Shown one piece after another: positions 50,756 to 61,676 of a stretch of 64,000 nt of DNA; position 1 is the first letter of the stretch; each line of letters begins with the position of its first letter. Under the pieces are notes generated by a model, which saw nothing but the letters and a program-made list of their open reading frames with translations, was not told the origin of the DNA and ran no database searches. The position numbers and the translations under genes were made by a program. Origin of the DNA: Bifidobacterium aerophilum (GTDB taxonomy: Bacteria; Actinomycetota; Actinomycetes; Actinomycetales; Bifidobacteriaceae); NCBI RefSeq assembly GCF_010667685.1, contig NZ_WHZW01000003.1:107855-171854 (forward strand), read 5' to 3'.

Positions 50756-50902
50756 ACGAACCGGACACTCGAGAACCTGTCAACGGCGCTGGACAGCGCC
50801 GCGGAGCGCATGAGCGGTTTGGATCGCAACGGCATCATCACCCGAACCGTCGACGGCATCCGTATGCACTCCGCGCTCCTGCGGGCAATCAGCGGACGCT
50901 AG
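50756..50902 (+). other. In-frame open stretch after the XRE stop codon
   Basis: After the TGA at 50753 the same frame stays open for 48 codons to a TAG at 50900. It reads ENLSTALDSAAERMSGLD and on to RMHSALLRAISGR, which looks protein-like. Either the XRE protein once ran to about 119 residues and was cut by a stop mutation, or this is the start of a lost or separate gene; an internal ATG has no good ribosome site. Not called as a gene. Confidence 0.35.
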
Positions 50903-50926
50903 CCCGGCAAACGCCACACGTCAAAC

Positions 50927-53173
50927 TCACACGCGGTCCACGAGGTAGATGCGCGAGGCGAAGTCCGGGCCGAGGTCGGTGTCGTCGATGCCGGCGCGCA
51001 TGAGCTCGCCGCCGGAACGCACCGCGTCGAACCTGCCGTCGGTGGAGACGACCCGGTAACGGGCGGTCTCGTCGAGGCCGCGCAGATACAGGCGCGACTT
51101 CGGACGGTTCGGGATGCCGAGGATCACGTAGTCGCCGACGATCGCGTGCGCGCGGTCCGCATCGACGCTCATCCACGCCATGCGGCGGTGGTCGTACGGC
51201 GCGCGCAGACGGTACAGGTCGCCGTTGTGCAGCAGCGGGGCGTGCTCCTTGAAGAACGCGACCTGTTCGGCGATCTCGTCCAGGTCCTCGGCCGAGGTGC
51301 GGGTCAGGTCCATCTCGTAGCCGAACGTGCCGAACATGGCGACGTTTGCGCGGGTCGACAGCGGCTCGGAACGGCCGGTCTGATGGTTCGGCGTGATCGA
51401 GACGTGTGCGCCCATCGCGGCGACCGGGAAGAAGTAGCTCGTGCCGTACTGGATCGACATGCGCTCGACCGCGTCGGTGTCGTCGCTGGTCCAGATCTGC
51501 GGCGAATACGCGAGGATGCCGTAGTCGAAGCGGGAGCCGCCGGACGCGCAGCCCTCGATGATGAGGTCGGGGAACGCGGCGAACAGGCGCTCGTACAGCG
51601 AGTACACGCCGAGGATGTAGCGGTGCATGATCTCGCCCTGATGCTCGGCGCCACGCGTCGCGTCGTACGCCTCGGTGATGAAGCGGTTCATGTCCCACTT
51701 GACGTACGCCACGTTCGCGTTCGCCAGGATCGCGTGCATCTGGCCGTAGATGTCGTCCACCACGGCCGGGTCGGCGAAGTTGAGCACGAACTGGTGACGG
51801 TAGATGCTCTGGCGACGGCCGGGCGTCGAGATCAGCCAGTCCGGGTGCGCACGGTACAGGTCGGAGTTCTTGTTGACCATTTCCGGCTCGAACCACAGGC
51901 CGAAGTCCATGCCGAGCTCGTTGATCTTGCGCGCGATGCCGGCGATGCCTTCGGGCAGGCGGTCCGGGTTGGCCTTCCAGTCGCCCAGGCCGGCGTCCTC
52001 GTCGGTGCGTGCGCCGAACCAGCCGTCGTCGAGCACGAACAGTTCGATGCCGGCCTTCTTGGCGAGCTTCGCGAGGTCGAGCAGCTTGTCCTCGGTGAAG
52101 TCGAAGTAGGTGGCCTCCCAGTTGTTGATAAGCACCGGGCGCTCGCGGCGCGCCCACGCCGGCCGCTGCAGGTGGTCGAGCACGATGCGGTGGAAGGTGT
52201 GGCTCAGGTCGTTCAGGCCGCGGTCGGTGTAGCCGAGCAGCGCCTCCGGGGTCTGGAAGGTCTCGCCGGGGGCCAGGTGCCAGGCGAAGCCGAACGGGTT
52301 GATGCCCAGCTGCAGGCGCGTGGCGTGGTACGTGTCGACTTCGGCGTGCAGGTCGAAGTTGCCCGAGTAGACGAACGCGAGGCCGAACGCCTCGCCGGCG
52401 TCCTCGGTGGCGGCGGGGCGCGCGAACACCGCGTTGGGGCTGAAGAACGGGCTGGAGGCGCCGCGCAGCGATTCGATCTGCTGGATGCCGGGGTGCAGCG
52501 GCTGGCGCTGCGGCGTGCGTTCGCGCGCCCACGCGCCGGTGAACTCGATCATGTCGTAGTCCGAATCCGGCAGGTCGAGGTTGAGGCTGGCCGCGCGCGT
52601 GATCGTCAGCGGCTCGGCGCCGCGGTTGGCGATGCTTGCAGACCGGGCGATGACCGGCTCGTCGCGGAAGATCGTGTAGTTGAGCGTCACCGTCAGGCCG
52701 GTCAGCTCGTCGGCGAGGTCGATGGACAACGTTTCGGCGGCCGGGGAATCGTATGCGATCTTACCGTCGCGAACCTCGGGGAACGTGGCAGGCAGACCGG
52801 GCAGCGCAGGCTTGCCGGAGGCGACCCGGTAGCCGGCGAAACGCAGGTCGGTGACGCGCGAGCCGTTCGCCTGCACGGCCTCGATGGCGGGGTGACGGTA
52901 GTCACCCATGCCGAATTCGGGGTATTCGACGCGCTGGTGCTCGACGAACTGGCGGTCCGCCTCGTCGTCGCTGGGCGTGGACGCCTGCACGCGGAAGCGG
53001 TCGTCGACCAGGTAGCCGAAGTCGCTCGGTTCGCCGCCGTCAAGCGCCGCATCCGGCAGGGCGGCGCCGGTGTACAGGTTGAGCAGCTTGCCGTTGACGA
53101 CCTTGAGGATCATGCTGAGCCGGCCGTTGGTCAGGTGGAATTGGGTCAGTTCGTCGTTGATGATGATATCCAT
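50927..53173 (-). CDS. Alpha-galactosidase, family GH36
   Basis: Hydrolyses terminal alpha-galactose from raffinose-type sugars, galactomannan fragments or plant and host glycans, in the cytosol. The 748-residue product has the three-domain GH36 plan. LINNWEATYFDF and LFVLDDGWFGAR mark the barrel, YVKWDMNR carries the nucleophile Asp494, and WTSDDTDAVERMSIQYGTS the acid/base Asp564. Length matches tetramer-forming bacterial enzymes. No signal peptide. It lies 37 bases downstream of an ABC exporter pair and may be co-transcribed. AGGAT lies about 8 bases before the ATG. Confidence 0.94.
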   Translation of the reverse strand: MDIIINDELTQFHLTNGRLSMILKVVNGKLLNLYTGAALPDAALDGGEPSDFGYLVDDRFRVQASTPSDDEADRQFVEHQRVEYPEFGMGDYRHPAIEAVQANGSRVTDLRFAGYRVASGKPALPGLPATFPEVRDGKIAYDSPAAETLSIDLADELTGLTVTLNYTIFRDEPVIARSASIANRGAEPLTITRAASLNLDLPDSDYDMIEFTGAWARERTPQRQPLHPGIQQIESLRGASSPFFSPNAVFARPAATEDAGEAFGLAFVYSGNFDLHAEVDTYHATRLQLGINPFGFAWHLAPGETFQTPEALLGYTDRGLNDLSHTFHRIVLDHLQRPAWARRERPVLINNWEATYFDFTEDKLLDLAKLAKKAGIELFVLDDGWFGARTDEDAGLGDWKANPDRLPEGIAGIARKINELGMDFGLWFEPEMVNKNSDLYRAHPDWLISTPGRRQSIYRHQFVLNFADPAVVDDIYGQMHAILANANVAYVKWDMNRFITEAYDATRGAEHQGEIMHRYILGVYSLYERLFAAFPDLIIEGCASGGSRFDYGILAYSPQIWTSDDTDAVERMSIQYGTSYFFPVAAMGAHVSITPNHQTGRSEPLSTRANVAMFGTFGYEMDLTRTSAEDLDEIAEQVAFFKEHAPLLHNGDLYRLRAPYDHRRMAWMSVDADRAHAIVGDYVILGIPNRPKSRLYLRGLDETARYRVVSTDGRFDAVRSGGELMRAGIDDTDLGPDFASRIYLVDRV

Positions 53174-53210
53174 GGGGTCAATCCTATCCGTTATCGTTCG
53201 TTGCCGTTCG

Positions 53211-55025
53211 CTATTCGTTCGCCGCCGCGGCGCCGGTCGCCACGCGGATCATCGCGTACTGCGACTCGTACAGGCGGTAGTACGCGCCCTTCTTGGCGAG
53301 CAACTCCGCGTGCGAGCCGTGCTCCACGATCTGGCCGTGGTCGATGTAGAAGATCTCGTCCGCGTTCTCGATGGTGGACAGGCGGTGCGCGATGATGAAG
53401 CTCGTGCGGCCCTTGAGCAGATGCTGCAGGCCGGCCTGCAGCGCCTCCTCGGTGCGCGTGTCGATGTTCGACGTCGCCTCGTCGAGGATCAGGATGCGCG
53501 GGTCGGCGAGCAGCACGCGCGCGAACGCGATGAGCTGGCGCTGGCCGGCGGACAGGGTCGAGCCGCGCTCCTCCACCGCGGTGTCGTAGCCGTCGGGCAG
53601 TTCCATGATGAACTCATGCGCGTGCACGGCCTTCGCCGCGGCCTCGATCTCCTCGTCGGTCGCGTCCAAACGACCGTAGCGGATGTTCTCGCGCACGTTG
53701 CCGGAGAAGATGAACGTGTCCTGCAGCATGACGCCCATCTGCCGGCGCAGCGATTCGAGCGTCACGTCGCGCACGTCGTAGCCGTCGATAGTGACCGAGC
53801 CTTCCGACACGTCGTAGAAGCGCGACAGCAGGCTCACGATCGTGGTCTTGCCGGCGCCGGTCGGGCCGACCAGGGCGATCGTCTGGCCCGGCTCGACGTG
53901 GAAGTCGACGAGGTTGAGGATGTTGCGGCCGTCGTCCTCGTAGCGGAACACCACGTCGTTGAAGTCGACCTTGCCGCGGATCTGCGGCAGGTCGGCCGCG
54001 TTCGGCTTGTTCTCGATCTCCGGCACCACGTCGAGCGTTTCGAAGATGCGCTCGAGGTAGGCCGAGCAGGTGACGAGCTGGTTGTAAAAGTTGCCGATGT
54101 TGATGACCGGGTTCCAGAAGTTGTTCGCGTAGCCGACGAACGCGATGAGCATGCCGGTGGTCACGTTCACGCCGCCGAAGCCGGTGATGCCCACGAAGTA
54201 GATGAACGAGATGGTCATCACGGAGATGGTCTGCACGCCCGGCCACATGAGGAATTCGATGTGCTTGGCGTGCATCCACGCGGTGCGCACGTCGTCCTGC
54301 TGCTGCTGGAAGATCTCGAACTGCCGTTTTTCGCGAGCGAAGGTCTGCGTGGTCTTCACGCCGGCGATCGACTCGTGGATGAACGCGTTGAGGTTGCTCT
54401 GCTTGTTGGACAGCTTCTGGTAGGCCTTGCGCTGGAAGTACTGCAGTCCGCGCACCCAGATGATGAGCAGCGGGAACAGGATCAGGCTCCACAGGGCGAG
54501 CCGCCAGTCGATCGCGAACATGACGATGAGCGTGACGAAGAACGTGAACACGTCGGCGAACACGCTGATCAGACCGGACGACAGCGTGTCGGAGAGGGTG
54601 TTGACGTAGTTGACCACGCGGATGAGGATCTTGCCGTGCGGACGCGAGTCGAAGTAGCTGAACGGCAGGGTCTGGATGTGCGTGAACAGGTCGCGGCGCA
54701 TGTCCTTGAGCATGAGCTGGCCGACGCGGGTGATCGCGACCGTGCGGTAGCGCAGCGCGAGTTCGTAGATCACGATCAGGGCGAACAGGCCGGCGGCGAG
54801 CAGTCCGAGCTTGCCGAGGTCCTTGTTCGGGATCGCGTCGTCGATCATGATCTTGGTCAGGTACGGTCCGGTGACGATGATGCAGCTCATCGAGATGACG
54901 ACGACGAGGATGCGGACCACCTGGGGCAGGTAGGGTTTGAGGTATTTGCCGACGCGCAGGATGTCGTGGAAATTGATGGTTTCCTCGAGTTCCTCGTCCT
55001 CGCGGTAGGTGTTGCGTTGTGCCAT
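53211..55025 (-). CDS. ABC exporter, half-transporter with intact ATPase site
   Basis: A 604-residue half-transporter with six membrane helices (about 30-330) and a C-terminal ATPase domain. Walker A is GPTGAGKTT, the signature is LSAGQ rather than LSGGQ, and Walker B is ILILDEATSNID with the catalytic Glu. It pairs with the gene 41 bases upstream, whose catalytic Glu is replaced by Asp, giving a heterodimer with one consensus and one degenerate site, as in BmrCD and TM287/288. Cargo could be a drug, lipid or peptide. Its place before the GH36 gene may be chance, as such pairs are widespread in bifidobacteria. Confidence 0.92.
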   Translation of the reverse strand: MAQRNTYREDEELEETINFHDILRVGKYLKPYLPQVVRILVVVISMSCIIVTGPYLTKIMIDDAIPNKDLGKLGLLAAGLFALIVIYELALRYRTVAITRVGQLMLKDMRRDLFTHIQTLPFSYFDSRPHGKILIRVVNYVNTLSDTLSSGLISVFADVFTFFVTLIVMFAIDWRLALWSLILFPLLIIWVRGLQYFQRKAYQKLSNKQSNLNAFIHESIAGVKTTQTFAREKRQFEIFQQQQDDVRTAWMHAKHIEFLMWPGVQTISVMTISFIYFVGITGFGGVNVTTGMLIAFVGYANNFWNPVINIGNFYNQLVTCSAYLERIFETLDVVPEIENKPNAADLPQIRGKVDFNDVVFRYEDDGRNILNLVDFHVEPGQTIALVGPTGAGKTTIVSLLSRFYDVSEGSVTIDGYDVRDVTLESLRRQMGVMLQDTFIFSGNVRENIRYGRLDATDEEIEAAAKAVHAHEFIMELPDGYDTAVEERGSTLSAGQRQLIAFARVLLADPRILILDEATSNIDTRTEEALQAGLQHLLKGRTSFIIAHRLSTIENADEIFYIDHGQIVEHGSHAELLAKKGAYYRLYESQYAMIRVATGAAAANE

Positions 55026-55066
55026 GAGAAGTCCTTATACAAGTCCTTGTTGCGGATGCCGGTCGG

Positions 55067-56908
55067 TCAGAAGCCTTGCGCGGCGCCGGATTGCAGTCCG
55101 AGCTGCTTGTGGTAGATGTCCCAGTAGCGGCCGTGCTGCGCGACGAGTTCGGCGTGCGTGCCGCGTTCGACGATGCGGCCGTGCTCGAGCACGAGGATCA
55201 GGTCGGAGTCCTTGACGGACGAGATGCGGTGCGCGATCGTCACGATCGTCTTGTTGCCGTCCATTTCGCGCAGGTGCTGCTGGATTTCCGCTTCCGTTTC
55301 CATGTCGACGGCCGACGTGGTGTCGTCCATGATGAGGATGCTCGGGTTGTCGGCGAGCGCGCGGGCGAGCGACAGGCGCTGCTTCTGGCCGCCGGACAGG
55401 CCGACGCCGCGTTCGCCGACGACCGTGTCGTAGCCTTGCGGCATGGATTTGATGAAGTTGTCCGCGCCGGCGATCTGCGCCATCCTGTGGATGTAGCAGT
55501 CGTCGGTGTCGGAGTCGGCGCCGAAGCCGATGTTGCCGCCGATCGTGTCGGAGAACAGGAACGTGTCCTGCGCGACGATGCACACCTGCGAGCGCAGCGT
55601 GGACAGCGGCCAGTCGCGCGCGTCGATGCCGTCGATGAGCACGCGGCCGACGGTCGGGTCGTAGAAGCGTGAGATGAGGTTGACGAGCGTGGACTTGCCG
55701 GCGCCGGTTTCGCCGAGGATGCCGAGTTTGCTGCCGGCGGGGATGGTGAAGTCGATGTCCTTGAGGATCGGCGTGTCCGGATCGTCGGGGAAGGCGAAGC
55801 TGACGTGGTCGAAGCGGATTTCGCCGCTGATGCGGTCGGGGGTCGCCGGGTGGGGCGAGCCAACCTGTTCGGCGATGGCGACGGCTTGCTTGACGGTTTC
55901 CTTCGCGTCGGGCTTTTCGGTGATGCGCGGCTGTTCGGTGAGCAGGCGGCGGATCTTGATGCAGCTGGCGTTGAAGCGCTGCCAGTCGTTGATGAGCCAG
56001 CCGGAGGCGCGCACGGGGCCGTCGATCATCCACAGGAACGAGTTGAAGCTCACGAGGTTGCCGAGCGTCATGTAGCCGCGGATGACGAGGAAGCCGCCGA
56101 GGCCGAGCGTGATGAGCTGGAGGCTGAAGCCGAAGCCGTCGAGCCAGGGCATGTATTTGCGCGAGTTGTAGGCGAGCTTCATGTTGCGCTGCATGTAGTC
56201 GTCGTTGTGCTCGTCGAACTTCTGCGTCTCGTACGGTTCGCGCACGAAGGCCTTGACGACGCGGTTGCCTTCGATGTTCTCCTCGACCATCGAGTTGAGC
56301 GAGGCGAGCGAGTTGCGGATCGCGAAGAACAGCGGGTGCGCGTGCGTGGACAGGCTGCGCGTGAGCACGAAGATGAACGGCGTGACGCAGGCGAGCGCGA
56401 GCGCGAGGCGCCAGTCGATCGCGAACATGACGCACAGCGCGCCGACGAACATGACCACGCAGTCGGCGATCTGATAGCTGACCCAGCTGAGCATGTGGCG
56501 CAGCGCGTCGGTGTCGGAGGTCATGCGGCTCATGATGTCGCCGGTGCGCGTGTGGTTGAAGTAGGTGAAGTCGAGCTCGTGCAGCTTTTCGTATTCGTCG
56601 CACACGAGCCGGTAGATGGAGTTCTGGCCGAAGCGTTCCATCCACATCTGGTAGCCGTATCGGGAGGCGACGCGGATGATCGTCATGACGATCATGAGCA
56701 TGCAGAAGTGGATGAGCCGTTCGGTGTGGCCTTGCGTGATGACCTGATCGACGATCATGCCGGTGATCAGCGGGATGGTCAGGGCCATCGTGTTGTTGGC
56801 GCAGAACAGGATCATCGCGCCGACCACGCGAGGCAGGTCGGGTTTGCAGTAGGGCAGGATCCAGCGCAGGTTGCCCTTGTCTTGGTTTTTCGTCGGATCG
56901 ACGTACAT
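55067..56908 (-). CDS. ABC exporter, half-transporter with degenerate ATPase site
   Basis: A 613-residue half-transporter: six membrane helices (about 35-320), then an ATPase domain with Walker A GETGAGKST, signature LSGGQ and Walker B ILIMDDTTSAVD, where Asp stands in for the catalytic Glu. It is the likely partner of the next gene. A Lys/Glu/Pro-rich linker with EQVGSPHPATPDRISG precedes the ATPase domain. The start at 56908 is chosen because the membrane domain begins soon after (NLRWILPYCKP) and GGGGGA lies upstream; the open frame further upstream reads as non-coding. A promoter candidate lies about 180 bases ahead. Confidence 0.92.
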   Translation of the reverse strand: MYVDPTKNQDKGNLRWILPYCKPDLPRVVGAMILFCANNTMALTIPLITGMIVDQVITQGHTERLIHFCMLMIVMTIIRVASRYGYQMWMERFGQNSIYRLVCDEYEKLHELDFTYFNHTRTGDIMSRMTSDTDALRHMLSWVSYQIADCVVMFVGALCVMFAIDWRLALALACVTPFIFVLTRSLSTHAHPLFFAIRNSLASLNSMVEENIEGNRVVKAFVREPYETQKFDEHNDDYMQRNMKLAYNSRKYMPWLDGFGFSLQLITLGLGGFLVIRGYMTLGNLVSFNSFLWMIDGPVRASGWLINDWQRFNASCIKIRRLLTEQPRITEKPDAKETVKQAVAIAEQVGSPHPATPDRISGEIRFDHVSFAFPDDPDTPILKDIDFTIPAGSKLGILGETGAGKSTLVNLISRFYDPTVGRVLIDGIDARDWPLSTLRSQVCIVAQDTFLFSDTIGGNIGFGADSDTDDCYIHRMAQIAGADNFIKSMPQGYDTVVGERGVGLSGGQKQRLSLARALADNPSILIMDDTTSAVDMETEAEIQQHLREMDGNKTIVTIAHRISSVKDSDLILVLEHGRIVERGTHAELVAQHGRYWDIYHKQLGLQSGAAQGF

Positions 56909-57088
56909 GTGAGGAGATCCCCCGCATTCTTGGTTGTTTGCTTGTGGTATGGCACGGCGTATGTGTTTCCCCCGCCGTGCGCGACATTCGCTGCCGCCAC
57001 GATTCACGACCGTCGTGTTTCGAGCGTCCCGCAACCGGCGCTCTCCTTCGCCGGCCGAAACCCCTGTTCGGATTCGCAAACGCGGTCC

Positions 57089-57116
57089 AGTCTAGGCGAA
57101 CCTCATGCGTTTGCAA
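57089..57116 (-). promoter_or_regulatory. Candidate promoter of the ABC exporter operon
   Basis: On the minus strand TTGCAA (57111-57116) and TAGACT (57089-57094) are 16 bases apart. This leaves a leader of about 170 bases before the ATG at 56908. The 818-base gap 56909-57726 shows this promoter, repeat copies and a terminator, and no gene that I can support. Confidence 0.5.
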
Positions 57117-57280
57117 CCCGTCCGATTCGGGCGTGTTGCCTTGGTTTTCCGGGGCAAAGGCACCACCTCCGGTCCTGTGTGTTCGCCCGCGTTTCCTTTG
57201 TGGTCGCCGTCCACGCTATCGCCTCAAGCGCGCTTGAACGCAACCCGCGAAACGCCGGGCGGCGCGGCTCGTTTTCCTCG

Positions 57281-57300
57281 GCTCCCCTAGGGGAGCTGTC
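57281..57300 (+). repeat. Partial copy of the two-hairpin repeat
   Basis: GCTCCCCTAGGGGAGCTGTC keeps only the first stem, with no loop bases, and the first bases of the second stem. It lies 30 bases from a complete copy. Confidence 0.6.
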
Positions 57301-57330
57301 TATCCGCGCGACGACTACTCCCTTTCTCCT

Positions 57331-57376
57331 AGCTCCCCTTGTCAGGGGAGCTGTCGGCGAAGCCGACTGAGGGGTA
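57331..57376 (+). repeat. Dispersed two-hairpin repeat, copy 4
   Basis: First stem GCTCCCC-TTGTCA-GGGGAGC, second stem GTCGGC-GAA-GCCGAC, tail TGAGGGGT. The second stem has compensated changes against copies 2 and 6. Confidence 0.85.
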
Positions 57377-57419
57377 GTCACACGGGTCATACGCCCATTC
57401 CCGCAAACAGCCCCGATAC

Positions 57420-57470
57420 GAAAAAAGGCCTTCCGCCCCGATGCGATTGGACGCATCGGCACGGAAGGCC
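57420..57470 (-). terminator. Rho-independent terminator of the importer operon
   Basis: On the minus strand GGCCTTCCG pairs with CGGAAGGCC, with an inner stem CGATGCG/CGCATCG, followed by a run of six T. It lies about 260 bases after the binding-protein stop, beyond two repeat copies. Confidence 0.88.
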
Positions 57471-57612
57471 ACGATCGATCGCGGACGCACGCGCAGAATA
57501 AGGAGAAAAGACGCGCGCGAACGCAATCATCATCCCGCCGTCGGCCGGCCCGGCTGTTCCCGATTCGGGCCGGCACGGAGGGAAGTTCAGTTATGTCGGG
57601 GAGGCTGTGGCA

Positions 57613-57658
57613 CCCCTCAGTCAGCCTTCGGCTGCCAGCTCCCCCTTCAGGGGGAGCA
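57613..57658 (-). repeat. Dispersed two-hairpin repeat, copy 5
   Basis: On the minus strand: GCTCCCCCTGAAGGGGGAGC, second stem CAGCC-GAA-GGCTG, tail GACTGAGGGG. It faces copy 4. Confidence 0.82.
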
Positions 57659-57698
57659 GCGAACGAGAACCGCAACGGCAGGATCCGCCGCTATCACG

Positions 57699-57716
57699 GC
57701 TCCCCTTCAGGGGCGC
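57699..57716. repeat. Partial copy of the two-hairpin repeat
   Basis: GGCTCCCCTTCAGGGGCG retains only the first stem. It ends 11 bases from the stop codon of the binding-protein gene. Confidence 0.5.
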
Positions 57717-57726
57717 GGCGAAAGGC

Positions 57727-59469
57727 TCACTTCTCCCAGCCGATGTTCTGCGGCAGGTTGCCGGCGAAGCCGGACGGACCGTAGTTGGCGAGGCCCTTCT
57801 TGACGGCCGCGTACTGGCCCGGGTTGGAGACAGGGACGGTGCCGTAGAGCTTGAGCGCGGCCTTCTCGGCCTCGTTCATGGCCTTGACCTGGTCGTCGTA
57901 CTTCTCGTGGGCGCCGGCGGCCTTGACGAGCTTGTCGACCTCGGCGGAACCGACGTAGGTGAAGTTGGACGGGCCGTCGGAGGTGTACAGCTGCGGGGCG
58001 GAGGTCACGAAGCCGAGGGCCGCGGAGGCCTGCCAAGCCATCGGCAGCACCTGGTAGTCGCCGTTCATGACGGTGTCGGAGAACTTGGACTCGGCCACGT
58101 TCACGACCTTGATCTTGATGCCGGCCTTCTTCATCATCGCCTGGTAGGCGTTGGCGAGGGCCTGCTGGGTGGCGTCGTCGCCGAAGAACGTGAAGGAGAC
58201 CTCAAGGGTCTTGCCGTCCTTGGCGTAGTAGCCGTCGTCGCCGAGCTTGTAGCCGTCGGCCTCGAGGGTCTTCTTGGCGGCGTCGGTGCTGAACTTGGAC
58301 TCGGCGGGCATGTTGTCCTCATAGCCCTTCTGGAACGGCAGCAGCATCTCGGAGCCCGGGCGCTTGGCGTCCCAGTCCATGCCCTGGAACTGGATCTTGT
58401 TGTAGGTGTCGGCATCGAAGGCCTGGGTCAGGGCCTTGCGCACCTGCAGGTCGTCGAGCGGCTTGGACTTGCCGTTGTACTCGAGCACGCGGGTCTTGAG
58501 GCTGTAGCCGTAGCGCAGCTGGGCGTCCTTGACGGAACGCACGGCCTTCAGGTTGTCCTTGGTGGAGATGGACGTGGAGGCGTCGATCTCGCCGTTCTGG
58601 AACGCGTTGATCTCAGCGGTCGAGGACATGACCTTGTAGACGACCTTGTCGAGCTTGGCCTTGTCGCCCCACCAGTTCGGGTTCGGCACGAAGGTCACGC
58701 TGTTGTCGTTGAAGGAGTCGACCTTGTACGGGCCGGCAGCCCACTCGTTGTGCGGGTTCTTGACCCAGCCCTGGGTGAAGGTCTTGGCGTCGCCGGCCTC
58801 CGGGTTGACCAGCGAGGAGAACACGAGCTGCCACGGGTAGTACGGCTCGGAGTAGGTCACGATGACCTGCTTGGCGCTGTCGCCCTGCTTGACGCTCGCG
58901 ATGCGGTCGAAGCCGTCGGTGCTCGGCGGGTTGTAGTTGGAATCCTTGCCGTTGAGGGCCTTCCAGGTCGCCTCGAACGCGGTCCAGTCGATGTCCTTGC
59001 CATCGTTCCACTTGGCCTTCGGGTTGATGTCGTACTGCACGACCATCGGGTCGGAGCTGACGAGCTTCATGTCGGTCAGGTAGTCCGGGTTGACCTCGAT
59101 CGGGTCGCCGCCGACCTCGTCGGTCATGAGCAGCTGCGGCTGGTACCAGCTCCACAGCTCGGACATGTAGCCGGTGTTGCCGTCGGTGGACAGGTAGTTC
59201 CAGTTGGAGGTGATCTCGGAGATCGGCAGGGTCAGCGTGCCGCCGTCCTTGACCTTGTCACGGTCCATGTGGTTGTCGTAACGCTGGTCGGCCTTCGGCA
59301 TCGGCAGGGCGCCGGTGTACGACGAGTCGAAGCCGGCGGCCGGCTCCTCGGTCACGGTAGCGGCACCGTTGGAACCGTTGCCGTTGCCCGTGCTGCCGCA
59401 GCCCGCGAGCAGCATGGCGAACGCCGCGACGGACGCCGCGACAGCGGTCATCTTGCGCATGTTCTTCAT
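57727..59469 (-). CDS. Family 5 solute-binding lipoprotein (OppA-like)
   Basis: Binds a peptide or oligosaccharide and delivers it to the OppBC permease encoded just upstream. The 580-residue product starts at 59469 after AGAGGAAA. A lipoprotein signal ends in LAGC (Cys24), followed by a Gly/Asn/Ser linker. Family 5 features include GGTLTLPISEITSNWNYLST, AAGPYKVDSFNDNSVTFVPNPNWWGDKAKLD and VRKALTQAFD. It is last in the order oppB-oppC-oppDF-SBP, 56 bases after the ATPase gene, and is followed by repeats and a terminator. Family 5 proteins bind di- and oligopeptides, but some bind oligosaccharides, so the glycan setting leaves this open. Confidence 0.92.
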   Translation of the reverse strand: MKNMRKMTAVAASVAAFAMLLAGCGSTGNGNGSNGAATVTEEPAAGFDSSYTGALPMPKADQRYDNHMDRDKVKDGGTLTLPISEITSNWNYLSTDGNTGYMSELWSWYQPQLLMTDEVGGDPIEVNPDYLTDMKLVSSDPMVVQYDINPKAKWNDGKDIDWTAFEATWKALNGKDSNYNPPSTDGFDRIASVKQGDSAKQVIVTYSEPYYPWQLVFSSLVNPEAGDAKTFTQGWVKNPHNEWAAGPYKVDSFNDNSVTFVPNPNWWGDKAKLDKVVYKVMSSTAEINAFQNGEIDASTSISTKDNLKAVRSVKDAQLRYGYSLKTRVLEYNGKSKPLDDLQVRKALTQAFDADTYNKIQFQGMDWDAKRPGSEMLLPFQKGYEDNMPAESKFSTDAAKKTLEADGYKLGDDGYYAKDGKTLEVSFTFFGDDATQQALANAYQAMMKKAGIKIKVVNVAESKFSDTVMNGDYQVLPMAWQASAALGFVTSAPQLYTSDGPSNFTYVGSAEVDKLVKAAGAHEKYDDQVKAMNEAEKAALKLYGTVPVSNPGQYAAVKKGLANYGPSGFAGNLPQNIGWEK

Positions 59470-59525
59470 GATTGTTTCCTCTCTATTTCCACCCGTGCGG
59501 GATTCCCCGCGCGGGTTCCGACCTG

Positions 59526-61658
<2,133 letters not shown>

Positions 61659-61676
61659 GATGATCGCCGTCCTGGC

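Noticed and set aside
50752..51003. Gene overlapping the XRE stop codon by ATGA
   Set aside because: The frame is Arg/His-rich and runs into the GH36 gene antisense. The in-frame continuation of XRE looks more protein-like.
53211..56908. Multidrug exporter with a sugar-specific role
   Set aside because: Nothing in the sequence indicates cargo, so I kept the call general.
57103..57675. 190-codon minus-strand frame in the importer/exporter gap
   Set aside because: It crosses two repeat copies and a strong terminator, is rich in Arg and Pro, and has no ribosome site.
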